From Enchytraeus crypticus (lineage: Eukaryota; Annelida; Clitellata; Enchytraeida; Enchytraeidae), in assembly GCA_905160935.1 (NCBI GenBank), contig CAJHZI010000559.1, positions 1 through 64,000 of the forward strand: a stretch of DNA of 64,000 nucleotides. Direction: 5' to 3'. The notes under the pieces were generated by a model that saw nothing but the letters and a program-made list of their open reading frames with translations, was not told where the DNA came from and searched no databases. Below, one piece after another: positions 9,203-18,987 of the stretch (its first letter is position 1; each line of letters starts with the position of its first letter). A program made the translations under genes and the position numbers.

Positions 9203-9600
9203 TGATGCCGTACATGAGAAGCTACAGGGTAATGAGAGTCACATGTGAACGCAGCTTAGCGCAGCGAAATGAGAGTTCAATGATTTCTCTTCAAAATAGC
9301 ATTAGCAGAAATTTATATTACGTGTTTGCTTTTATTTTTATTCAGATAATTTACTCTAAATGTAGCACGCCCGCAATCCTGTATTGGAAATTTTTTATCC
9401 ACACCACTCCTATTCACAAAACTATAACTTTCACGTTATTAAAGATATTCAAACGAAATTTCTCTAGGTTTGGTAGAATTGGCAGATGGTCAAGTACTGC
9501 ATTTTTCAAGAACCTCGGTCAACTCCTGGCGCTTTATTGTAAAAATAATGTGGGGGTATCAGTTATAAAAAAACAGTGTAAAAGTAAACTCATTGCACCT
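9203..9600. mobile_element. Half copy (right arm) of the foldback element
   Basis: Shares TTTCTCTTCAAAATAGCATT, ACTATAACTTTCACGTTATT, ACGAAATTTCTCT and CCTCGGTCAACTCCTGGCG with 5130-5440, and ends near GTATCAGTTATAAAAAAACA. Only part of the hairpin centre remains at 9240-9280. Confidence 0.8.
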
Positions 9601-9704
9601 GCAACTCAGAATCTTAATTCCGAATTCAGGTAACTTTGAATTTGCAATTAAAACATGTTGCTCTGTTACATCAAACTCCAGATAGCTTAATATATCAATT
9701 TCCT

Positions 9705-9744
<40 letters not shown>

Positions 9745-10065
9745 GTTCTGCTAACTGACAGATTCAAAGTAATTCATACTCGGCCCGACTCCGTCTTCTC
9801 TCACTTTCCTTAAATAGAGCTCTATACATCAACAAATTAATCCCTTCACAAAGCCTAAGCCTTATCAAATATCCATCCGTACCCTTAAATAGTAGCCTAA
9901 GCCTTATCAAATATCCATCCGTACCTTATGTAGCCTATAGTATAGAAAAAATATGGCTTCTGAGGTCCCTTCCCATAGCCTTCCTCAGCTTTTGCTTAGT
10001 TGTCACTTACGACAAGTACATTTAATGGTTGGTCTATTCTTTAATGTATCGGATACAACACAGAA
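9705..10065 (-). mobile_element. SINE3, longest copy, minus orientation with (CT)n tail
   Basis: On the minus strand it runs from GTTGTATCCGATACATTAAA through GACAACTAAGC, GCTGAGGAAGGCTATGGG, CTATAGGCTACATAAGGTAC and GTGAAGGGATTAATTTGTTG to CTGTCAGTTAGCAGAACGAG and a (GA)n tail (9711-9740 on the plus strand). A stretch of about 45 bp (CCTTATCAAATATCCATCCG repeated) is tandemly duplicated. It sits in ARFGEF intron 2. Confidence 0.7.
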
Positions 10066-10736
10066 ATTTTCTTATTTAATTAAATAATTTTAATATCCCT
10101 GGAATAGGAACTTTTAAAAGATACAATCGTTAGGATTTATGCGATTGACGGTAAAGCTAAAGAATTTTACCGCACCTATCACTAACGACTATTTGTAGAA
10201 AAAGCCGACAGACACTACTACGAATTATACATAGTGAAACTTTCGGTAAATGACTCCAAAAAATAATCATAAAAAGTATTGTGAATAAGTACTTAGAATT
10301 ACGCATACAAATAGTTCAAATTACTTAAAAGTATTTTAGAATACACAATATTATTTAATATTATTCCTAATGATATAAGTATGAACCTGATTTGAGTGCA
10401 TAGCATCATTTGAAGAGAGATACATAAAACATAAAGGTAATTTGGATATGAAGACTTGTAAAATTAAAAACTTAATTTAGCAAACAAATTAAATATAAGT
10501 AATATAAAGAGGACTAGAGATCTAGCCTTTAAGTAGATAAATAGGATATCTAGTTTACATTTAATTTTCAATGCACTAGTATCTGTTGCAATGCATCATT
10601 GTTATTTTTTGTTCCATTGATTTTACTTTGCTACCTACCTCTCCTTGATGGTGTAATATTCATACATTTAGAGAACACTTTTAAAAAGTCTTTGCTAAAG
10701 AAAAGTACTTTGGACAAATTATCAAAAACTACTTAC
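10066..10736. other. ARFGEF intron 2 sequence; nothing recognised
   Basis: AT-rich, without coding or repeat signatures that I can see. Confidence 0.5.
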
Positions 10737-10767
10737 ACCTGCTTCTGAGCATCATTCTTCAACTCAT
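10737..10767 (-). CDS. ARFGEF1: ARFGEF1/BIG1-like Arf-GEF, 31-bp micro-exon (coding exon 2)
   Basis: On the minus strand, AATTTTAG is followed by 31 bases and then a strong donor GTAAGTAG. The exon starts with 2 nt that complete the G left by exon 1 (GAT, Asp). It then encodes ELKNDAQKQ and leaves 2 nt (GT) that the first base of the exon at 2158 completes as Val. The joined reading CEVAL-DELKNDAQKQV-KGDDK parallels the CEVALEEIKAE-type segment I know from BIG1/BIG2. Phase agreement on both sides and both splice sites support it. It is too short to be found by open-frame length. Confidence 0.88.
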
Positions 10768-10860
10768 CTAAAATTCACAACAAAATAGTAGATAACTGAA
10801 TAATAAATAATAAAAAACAACACAAAAACTTCACCTTAGAAAAATTATAAAACTAACAAT

Positions 10861-11590
10861 ACATCATCATCATCATCTTCCCTTAAATCCCAGTTCAACC
10901 ATGGTCGGGATACGAATAGACTTCCTCCAGTCCTCTCTGTCCCACACCATATCATCAGTCAATCCCCTATTTTTCATGTCCTTCTTAATTACCGCATCCC
11001 ACGTCAATTGTTGTCTACCTCTCTCTAGCTTAACATCCAACTCTTCCGTCCAAACTCTCTTTACTACATCCTCATCTGCTTTTCTCACAATATGCCCATA
11101 CCATCTCACTCTCGACTGAGCAACCTATTCCCGATCCCCTCACCATTCAAATTCATCCTCACATATTCATTTCCCATTCTGTCCTTCCTAGTTCTTCCAC
11201 ACATTAGAAGTAACATTCTCAATTCTGCCACATGCAAACTCTGTAAATGTTCCCTTTTAAGTGCCCAACATTCCGAAACACATTATTGCAGGGCTTACCA
11301 CAGACCTATAAAATTTACCCTTCAGTCTGTCTAATGGTCATATTTACTAGTGAGACAATCAAGTGTTTAAACCTCAACAGTTGCGTAAACTACTGATTAG
11401 TCACAATTTGGTATTCTGCAAGCTTGAACTGCTGTGTTAAGTAATTTACTCTACTCAACTTACTCTCCACTACTCTCCCTCATACCTTCATTGTATGGCT
11501 CAACAGCTTAATACCTCTATAATTCTTACACCCTTGAATGTCCAATTTTCGCTTAAATACTGGCAGTAAAATACTCAACCTCCGTTCTTC
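10861..11590 (-). pseudogene. RTE-B LINE 3' part with (GAT)n tail, in ARFGEF intron 1
   Basis: The minus strand encodes MRWYGHIVRKADEDVVKRVW, then GRQQLTWDAVIKKDMKNRG and DREDWRKSIRIPTMVELGF, the C-terminal tail of an RTE-type polyprotein. The tail is (CAT)n at 10861-10876 on the plus strand. An upstream piece near 11580-11480 reads GCKNYRGIKLLSHTMKV, an early RT motif, so the middle of the RT is deleted. A related but better preserved copy is at 14680-16925. Confidence 0.85.
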
Positions 11591-11675
11591 TGCATCATGT
11601 TCCCCATAACATCTTGTCAAACAAGCAATAAAACTAATAATACAACAATGAAAAATACAGCACAAATGTTGATGC

Positions 11676-12450
11676 AATTAAAGACATGAAGAAAGGAAAG
11701 GCAGAAAGAATAGATGGCATTCCAGCAGAATTTTTTAAAATGTCGGAGAAGAAAACTCAATAAGCTAGTGGAAATATGAATGGAAGTGTACAATACAGGT
11801 ATTTAGCCATACAACTTTATGATCCCAAAACCCTTAAAAACCAAAGCCGTGAAGTGTGCAGATTACAGAACGATCAGTTTAAAACCTCATGCGTCGAAGG
11901 TCTTATTAAAGATATTACTCGCATTCAATCGAGAGAGGAAATGATATTTAGTAATACACAATTTGGTTTTAGTAAAGGGTACAGAAGAAGCAATAGACTT
12001 AGTGCATGTCCTTTGTAAAAGAAGCTTAGAATATTGGAATGATGTCTTTATATATTTGTTGGACTTTCGGAAGGCCTTTGACAGAATCGATTCAATAACA
12101 ATGATGAATACCTTCAAAAGAATAGGTATTAACTGGAGAGAACGAAGATTAATTTCAAACTTAAAGTTGTACATGAATCAAAGAATTGTCATCCAGAAAC
12201 AACAAGAATACTCAGAAGAAGGTGAAATAAGAAGTGAAGTAAGACAAAGTTGTAGCATTTCGCAGCTGTTGTTCAATATTTAAGTCGACACAATGATGAA
12301 GGAAGCTATGGAAGACACTGAAGAAAGAATAAAAGTAGAAGGCAAATTGTTGCAAGATGTAGATTTCTAGATGTAAAAGTAGGAGTTAAATTGTTGCAAG
12401 ATGTGAGATTTACAGATGATCAAGGAAAGGTAGCGGGAAGCAAGAATGGA
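11676..12450 (+). pseudogene. RTE-A LINE RT fragment, antisense to ARFGEF
   Basis: Pieces in order: IDGIPAEFF, FGFSKGYRRSN, LLDFRKAFDRIDSITMMNTF, LYMNQRIVIQKQQEYSEE, SEVRQSCSISQLLFNI, and then LLQDVRF-DDQ after a short duplication (the LLQDV segment occurs twice, near 12345 and 12395). These are RT palm motifs of RTE. Multiple stops. Confidence 0.82.
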
Positions 12451-14156
12451 TCGTACTTCTATTATGATTTCTACTTCTAATTTAAAATCTGTCGCTGTTG
12501 ATTTTATAGCAGTGATTCCCAACACGAGGATTGCGACCAATCGAGGCCAGACCAAATCAGAGGTGTTGCTGTCTGCTATTAATTTGAGAAATAAAAAGGG
12601 AACACAAAATTAGTTTCAATTACGAAAACAATAATTTAAAGAACTATATATTACATGAGTATGCTAATAAAAGATCTTTATTTTAAGTATAATTTGCCAT
12701 ATATATACTATGAAGTACACACTGATGGTATTATAAACACTTTACTAACACCATATTATCGTATAGATAGTAAGAATCATGAATATCCAATTAAATATTG
12801 GATATTCATGCATCTTAATTTTACAATTTAGTAGTCAAAAGTGTACTCAGAAAATTCAGGGTTACAACCAGAAAGGAAAAACGTGGGGATCTTGGGTTAA
12901 GCAGATTCAAAACCACTACTTTATAGCATTGTCATACACATCTTTGACGTGTACTCTCCATCTTTCTGTTACATACTTTATTACTGTCTACAATTTAGTT
13001 CCATATATTTGTCATTGACACAAATGTTGTTTGTTCTTACTTTCTTCTCATTTCTTGTCAGCTGACGGTAGGCATTAGAACCAAAACAACAGGCTTATTG
13101 TTTATTTACTAAATTCCATCTAGTCTAACGCTCATTCTATCAGCCTAACTTTAATTTCATTTGAATAAAACCCTAGCCATAACCTTTACCCTATCTCTAA
13201 CCCTAAATCTAACTCTAGACTTAAGTCAAATAAAATTAAAAATTTGTTAACAAAATTAAAGAAACAACAGGACAGTTATTTTGGATCTAATGCCTGCCTC
13301 AACTGATGCACTTCTTGAAACAATAAAGCTGAACGTCCTCTTTTATCTTAATCTGCTAGATCATCGTACTTTTCATCCCACCTCTGATCTCCTGCTTTGT
13401 CCACCACCCATTTCAAGCTCATTATTTAGTTTTACATATTTTGCTTTTCAAAATTGTGACTGACTATTTTTCAATTTTCTCCTTTCATGCGACTTGCCCA
13501 GCATTTCACTTGAGATGGAAGCATATTTGGCTCTCTCTACTTTTGTGAAACCATAAACTTATTTGGCTGCTGTTTTTTGGCCTCTTTATCTGGATCTTTC
13601 TCGTCGACTCGTCTAATTTTATATATCCAATTCTTTATTCGTTAACCTTGGCAGGAAGAAACTGACTCTATGTGCTTATGTATTCTTGATTTATTTATTT
13701 TATGAAATCTTAATCAGTTTTGGCGATGAGGATGGTTGAGGTAAAAAGGAAAAGTAGTACGGTGATGTTATTAAAATTGGTGTATGAGGGTGAGAGATTA
13801 AATGTTGTAAGTGTGTGCTCCTCAAGTGGTGTGTGAAGGGGAAGAGAAGCAAAAATTCTGGGAGTAGTTTAACGAAGCGTAGAGTGAGTGAGGTTTGAAG
13901 GTAAGATTGGTTGTGGGAGGGGCTTTAAAAAGGTCAATATGGATAGGATATAAGGTTGTACATGGTGGATTTGGGTTTGGTGAGAGTAACAAGAGGGTAT
14001 TGCAATACTGGAAGCAACAGTAGCCTACGATTTTTAGTTATTTGCAATACTCTATTTCAAAAGAATGAACAGCATTTAATCACTTATGCAGCTAGTCAAG
14101 GGCAATCACAAGTACATTTTTTGTTGCAACACATGGAGGACAGAGCTAAATGTAAG
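12451..14156. other. ARFGEF intron 1; no gene seen, one short palindrome
   Basis: No LINE or SINE signature recognised. A perfect short palindrome (ATGAATATCCAAT, 3-nt loop, complement) lies at 12779-12811. A run of CCTAACCCTAAATCTAAC-type sequence near 13190-13215 is too degenerate to be telomeric repeat. Confidence 0.45.
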
Positions 14157-14567
14157 ACAAGCGGTTCGAGGAAGGAACGATTTCCAAATTCCAACTATTG
14201 TGCATGCGCCATGACTGTTGAGACAAGGTCAACGTTGCAAATGTTGCGTTAAAAAGTTACAATTTGTAATTTTTTTTCACTAACCCTTCATACTAACCCT
14301 AACTAATCATATTCTTAAGGAACTAGTAAAATTTAATATCTTAAAAAAATTAAAAGTGACTCAAGCCAGAATCAAACCCAGAACCCCATGATCTAAAGCC
14401 TAGTTCTATACCACTAAACTATCGGGGCTTCCATTTGAACACGATTAAATACATGATGTCAACATATCATACTAGAAATTTGTAATACCATGTATAAAAA
14501 AATTCTTATTACAATTCTTGTGCGCATGCAAAATAGTTGGAAATCGTTCCTTCCTTGAACCGCTTGT
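14157..14567. mobile_element. MULE-like non-autonomous element with 9-bp target duplication
   Basis: 411 bp with terminal inverted repeats of 31 bp differing at one base: ACAAGCGGTTCGAGGAAGGA.. at 14157 and the complement ending at 14567. The flanks are AAATGTAAG (14148-14156) and AAATATAAG (14568-14576), 9 bp with one difference. A 9-bp duplication and TIRs of this kind suggest the Mutator (MULE) superfamily, but no transposase is present to confirm it. A tRNA-like sequence lies inside. Confidence 0.75.
14360..14428 (-). pseudogene. tRNA-like sequence inside the MULE-like element
   Basis: On the minus strand it begins GCCCCGATAGTTTAGTGGTA, with a good A box (TAGTTTAGTGG), and ends with a B-box-like GGGTTTGATTCTGG. 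The anticodon stem does not pair cleanly and the 3' acceptor strand (CTTGAG) does not match the 5' strand, so it is a tRNA relic or the head of a tRNA-derived SINE rather than a working tRNA. Confidence 0.6.
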
Positions 14568-15651
14568 AAATATAAGAATTGCAAGACTAATTTAATGATA
14601 TTAATTAAAATTTAATTTAATTAATGGAGAATAGGAAGAAGAACATCAAACACTAGTTGTTTTGAATTTTGCGTGGATAAGAATATTAGAAAAAGAACAT
14701 CAGATGTGGAGAGGGAGCAATGGAGAATATTAAAGGAAAAGGAAGTGGAATTGAAGAAGTTGGAGGTTGCAGTTGAATGGACTTTAGGCTAATGATATGC
14801 GAGTTGAAGTGTAAAAAAGAATTAGAGTATGCTACAGGGAAGTGCTAAGTGTAGTGAATACGACAAAGGCGGATTAAGAGGTTAGGTGGTGGAATGAAGG
14901 GGTAAGGTAGGTATTGTGGGAGAAGAAAAAACATTTTAAGGAGTGGAGAAGAGTAGGATAGAAGAATTAAGGAAGAACTATAAGGAGTTAGGGAAGAAGA
15001 CAAAGAGAGTGGAGTGCAGTGATGAAGGCCAGAAAATATGCCTTCTATCAGAGATCAGAGAAGTGGTAAGTACTGTCAAAAGGAGATTTATCAAGTAGCT
15101 AAGCAATGGGAGAAGCAAAGAAAGGATGTTGGGAGTGTGAAAAGTATTTTAGAAAAATTATAATAGAAAATTGAGAGATTGTGGAACGTTGAGGAGAATT
15201 TTGGTAATTTGTAAATTAGTGGGTTAGTGAGGACCATGATGATTTAGTAGGAGGCGAAGGATTTGAGGATTTGGAAGTACAAAGGCAAAAAGCAACAGTT
15301 GAAGAGATTGCGAAGACATTAAAGAAAATGCACAAGAGTAAGTTGGATTGGATGGCATCCCAGTGGAAGTTTCGATGATAGTAGGTGTGAGAGCGGTGGA
15401 GTGGTTGAGATGCCAGTTTGACAAGATGTTATGAAGAGACAGAGTGCCAGAAGATTGGAGGTTGAGTTGTTTAATGCTATATTTAAGGGGAAAGGGAACA
15501 TTCAAGAGTGTAAAAATTTTAGAGGCATTAAAAGCTGTAAAGTAATACAATGAAGGTATGGGAGAGAGTAATGGAGAGTAGGTTGAGAAGTCTGACAAGC
15601 ATGCAGGGTAACCAGTTTGGGTTTATGTCTGGAAGGTTGCCAACAAGCAAA

Positions 15652-15777
15652 GCTGGAGCCAGTGGCGATGTCAGTAAGATATTCGACCGCGGATCAGTAT
15701 GTGCGGGGTTCAAATCCTGGGCTCGCCCGTCACTGACATCGCTTTCGAGAGAGGAATCTGACATTGACATTAGCTTT
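15652..15777 (+). mobile_element. SINE1 inserted in RTE-B
   Basis: GGAGCCAGTGGCGATGTC.. to ..GACATTAGCTTT. Acceptor-stem halves CAGTGGCG (15660-15667) and CGTCACTG (15728-15735) pair fully with one G-T. The B box GGTTCAAATCC lies at 15708-15718. The insertion follows the LINE codons for GFMSGR. Confidence 0.88.
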
Positions 15778-16386
15778 CTAGTTTCTTTTAACAGAGCAGA
15801 TCTTTAAGTTGAGGCAATTGATGGTGAAGAAAAGGAGAAGCAGGAAGAAGATCCAGATGGTAGTATGGTACTTGTAGACCTGGAGAAGGCATAGGATAAG
15901 GTTCCACGAGAGATGGTGCGGGAAGTTCTGCGGAAGAAAAAAATGAACATAAGGTAAGTTGAAATTATCAAAGACATGTACAGCTGGGTGAGGACTAGTG
16001 TGATAGTGGACAATCTGAGAGTTTTGAGGTGAAGATTGGAGTATACCAAGAATCAGCCTTAACTCCTTATTTATTTATTTTGATTATGGATGAGTTGCTT
16101 AAGGGAGGCCCCGTGATCATTGCTAATTGCAGATGACCTGGTGATAGTAGGAGATACTGTGGAGAAGTAGGCGAGATGTCGGAAAAAGTGAGAGACATTA
16201 GAAGGTAAAGAGCTGAAAGTGAATAAGGAAAACGGAGCATTTGGAAAGTAAACGGAAGGATGAGATGATAAACGGAGATAGTGTAATAAGCCGAGCTACT
16301 AAAGGCAGCAGACCTAATTGGGGTCAATAGTAGAGGATGATATGGAGCTAGATCAGGCGGTTGGAGGGCAGCTTGTGGAAAAGCTG

Positions 16387-16518
16387 GTAAAAAAGCTAAG
16401 GTTTAACTTCAGTTTCCTTGCTCAAAAGCGTTGTCAATGACGGGCCAGCGCAGGATTTGAACCCTGCACATACCGATCCGCGGTCGAGTATCTTACCGAC
16501 TTCATCACTGGCTCCAGC
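16387..16518 (-). mobile_element. SINE1 inserted in RTE-B, minus orientation
   Basis: The plus strand starts GGTAAAAAAGCTAAGG and ends CACTGGCTCCAGCC. The reverse complement carries the B-box segment (GGGTTCAAATCCTG type). It lies 610 bp from the copy at 15652 and in the opposite sense within the same LINE. Confidence 0.87.
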
Positions 16519-17261
16519 CAGTATAGGAGAATATCGCTAAGATTGAAAGGCAAATTTTATAGTTCTGAGGTAGGGCCAGTATTGGTGTATGGTTTGGAGT
16601 CTTGGACACTATAAAGGGGACATTTTTAGAGTTTGCATGTGGCAGAAATGAAAATGTTGCATCTCAAGTGTGGTAAAACCAGAAACCCTGGAGAGAATGG
16701 AAAATGAATACGTGACGATGAAGTAGAGTGTTGAAAGGATTAGGAATAGGTTGGCTCCGTCGAGATTGAGATGATATGGGCATATTGTGAGAAAGGCAGA
16801 TGCGGCTGTAGTAAAGAGAGTTTGGAGGGAAGAGCTGGATGATAAGCTAGAGAGAGGAAGACCACAATTGAAGTGGGATGCACGATTAAGAAGTACATGA
16901 AAAATAGGGGATTGACGAATATTAAATTACCATTGGAATATTAAATTATCTACACTACACTACATTATTTATCTATCTATTATTAATCATTTCACTACAA
17001 ATTAAGCACAACTAATGTAATAAATATGTAACAAATTATTTTGACCTCCATAACTAAAATATTTACAAAAAAAGATCAACATTTGTCTAACTAAAACAAG
17101 TAATTAAATATTTCAGATAACTTTAGTTAACTTTTCAGCACAAGTTAACTTTTCCTACATGTTCAGTGACAACTACAAATTGTGAAAATTAATTACTGAA
17201 AGGCTACTCTCAAGTTATCTGAGGTTAGCCAATACAGAATTATCATTAAGAAGCAACAAAC

Positions 17262-17406
17262 CTAAAGCTACTTCGCAAGCTTTCTTCAGCTGCGAATGAT
17301 GAGCCTTTTTAATCTCACGATCAGTGAGAATCTTCTCGAGAGCTCTCGAAAGAAACATCTCCTGCTTAGCAATCACAATGTGTTGATCGCTGGTGACACT
17401 GCGCAT
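17262..17406 (-). CDS. ARFGEF1: ARFGEF1/BIG1-like Arf-GEF, first coding exon
   Basis: Starts at ATG (17406-17404) and encodes 48 codons plus one base, ending CEVALG|GTTTGTTG. It contains [20 protein letters not shown] and [12 protein letters not shown], the conserved start of BIG1 (MF.(T/S)RALEKIL..KE(V/I)KKAHHSQL). There is an in-frame TAA shortly upstream with no other ATG between, which supports this start, with about 16 residues before MFLSR, as in relatives. Exon 1 is separated from the micro-exon by a 6.5-kb intron loaded with RTE-B, SINE1 and the MULE-like element. Confidence 0.93.
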
Positions 17407-18389
17407 ACTGTGCCACCAGACACATAAAAACAACTCTTAACTCCTTCTGGTTAGCAAAAACGTTTCAGCAATTGCCTTAACTAATATCGAGTAAAATTTG
17501 AAATTTAATCTGAAACAACTACCAATTCATTAAAAAAAAATTTAATCTATAAAAAATGTACTCAAACACACATTTAAAAAGATAGCCAACAAATGAGACT
17601 ATATATAGGTTAAACCGCTAGTACTGCTTATACCAGTTGGATAGCTAAGCAGATATCCATGTTGCCTGATAAGCTGACAAGTTTAAAAGGCCTTTAGTTA
17701 GAATATCCACCAGACCGTCTCACAGTTCCCTTATGGGTCTGAAACAGTCGTTAAACTTAGCTTTACGGCAATTTTAAGATTTTTCAATTTGCATCATGCT
17801 AAAGGAAATAAACATAACAATAGTTTAAACAAACATTAAGTTTCAACCAAGAAATAAACCTACAAACAATGAAAAGGGTCTTTGTTGCCTTGATTAGTTT
17901 ATATTCACTTTTTTGATATTATTAACCTTTTTCGACTCTCAACTTCAAGTCGACTCGCTAACTGAGAGGTCTATTAACTTCATGGGTGGTCTGTGGATGT
18001 GCTAGAGCATTTCGCTCTGCTATTGGCTGCTATTCTCAGCTAGCAAGAAATATCCCACAGATGATTTTGAATGTTTACAACTGTCAATCATTTTTGCATT
18101 ACTATGGTTTTGCGTACATAGCAAAAATTAGCGCTGATCTGAGAGCAAAAATCTCAGACATTCACAAGACTGGTTATACCGAAATTGATCTAAATTGCCT
18201 AACGGTTTAAACATGCGGTATTAAAAATGATATAAATCAATACAGTAGATCATTTCACTAAATGCATGTTTACTTTACTTTTACTTTAAGTTAATTTGAT
18301 ACAATAAAAATGACATTACGCAATCATATATTCCAATAAATTTCGTTTATTTTATTTTATTTTAAAACTTAAGAGACTATCCTAATAGT
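17407..18389. other. Region upstream of ARFGEF; presumed 5' UTR and promoter, no element identified
   Basis: AT-rich, with no clear TATA or initiator that I can defend. The open frame at 17986-18210 has no recognisable family. Confidence 0.35.
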
Positions 18390-18592
18390 TAAAAACACAT
18401 CTCTTCCCGCCATAGATTTATATCATCTGCTTAACTGTTTGTTGATCAACAAACTGGCACCGTTTAGGATCTCTTTTGTTTCTCTTCTGCTCACGTTTTT
18501 TCAGGTCGTTTGGTGGGTTCGATTTGTAGCCACATGTGATGGAGGACATCCCTGACTTCATTCTTGTATGAGGAAATTGATGTTAAACCTTT
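18390..18592 (+). mobile_element. L2A LINE 3' end
   Basis: Contains AAAACACATCTCTTCC, CAAACTGGCACCGTTTAGGA, and the terminal GACTTCATTCTTGTATGAGG then AAATTGATGTTAAACC. It matches 40260-40450 and 47440-47655, where an (ATT)n tail follows. Here the tail is replaced by a CR1-like 5' fragment in opposite orientation. Confidence 0.8.
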
Positions 18593-18872
18593 TTAACGGC
18601 ACACTAGGCCAGGAAGCACAGATGCTTGTTTAGGGCCCATTTCCTTCTTCTTCTCCATCGTTATTAGTAATCTTTGCCTTTCGATCGAGTATCAATTGCA
18701 GACAGTGCAGATTTAAGAAAAACCTTCCATCAATCTGAGATTTTTTTCCTTCAAAGCTCTCTACACTCTGGTTTCCAAGGTGGTCATCCATAAAGTATTA
18801 ACCAAGGCCGATGTAGCTTATATTCAATTAAAAACATGAAACTATACCAAGTGCGCTAATTCCGCCAAAATT
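18593..18872 (-). mobile_element. CR1-like LINE 5' region fragment
   Basis: Shares GGCACACT..CAGGAAGCACAGATG, GTTATTAGTAATC, ATCAATTGCAG and TTTAAGAA-AACCTTCC with 39352-39530, and TTTCAAAGCT..TACAC with 51410-51440. On the minus strand it gives a short MEKKKEMGPKQ-type start. The copy at 43085 leads into CR1-type coding sequence, which is why I call this the CR1-like 5' end. Confidence 0.6.
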
Positions 18873-18916
18873 AATATTCTTACTATTACTATTATTATTG
18901 TCATTCTTGTAATCAT

Positions 18917-18924
<8 letters not shown>

Positions 18925-18983
<59 letters not shown>
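18925..18983. repeat. (TA)n microsatellite left of the Tc1/mariner element
   Basis: Uninterrupted TA ending in TA at 18982-18983, which is the target dinucleotide of the adjacent element. Confidence 0.95.

Positions 18984-18987
<4 letters not shown>

Larger units (their letters stand above)
14680..16925 (+). pseudogene. RTE-B LINE, longest copy, interrupted by two SINE1s
   Basis: RT pieces on the plus strand include NQFGFMSGR (15610), a degenerate YXDD region at 16110-16140 (LLIADDLVIV-like after frame correction), LVYGLESWTL (16580), MIWAYCEKGRCGC and KKYMKNRGLT near the end. Upstream (14680-15230) there are helical, charged pieces of the endonuclease-RT linker. The 3' tail is missing. SINE1 copies interrupt it at 15652-15777 (plus) and 16387-16518 (minus). 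Many stops. Confidence 0.82.

Noticed and set aside
13180-13215. Interstitial telomeric repeat (CCCTAA-like words)
   Set aside because: Units are too irregular and few.
14360-14428. Functional tRNA gene
   Set aside because: Anticodon stem and acceptor stem do not pair; B box is degenerate.
17986-18210. 74-codon frame upstream of ARFGEF
   Set aside because: No family, no splice context; its length is within chance.
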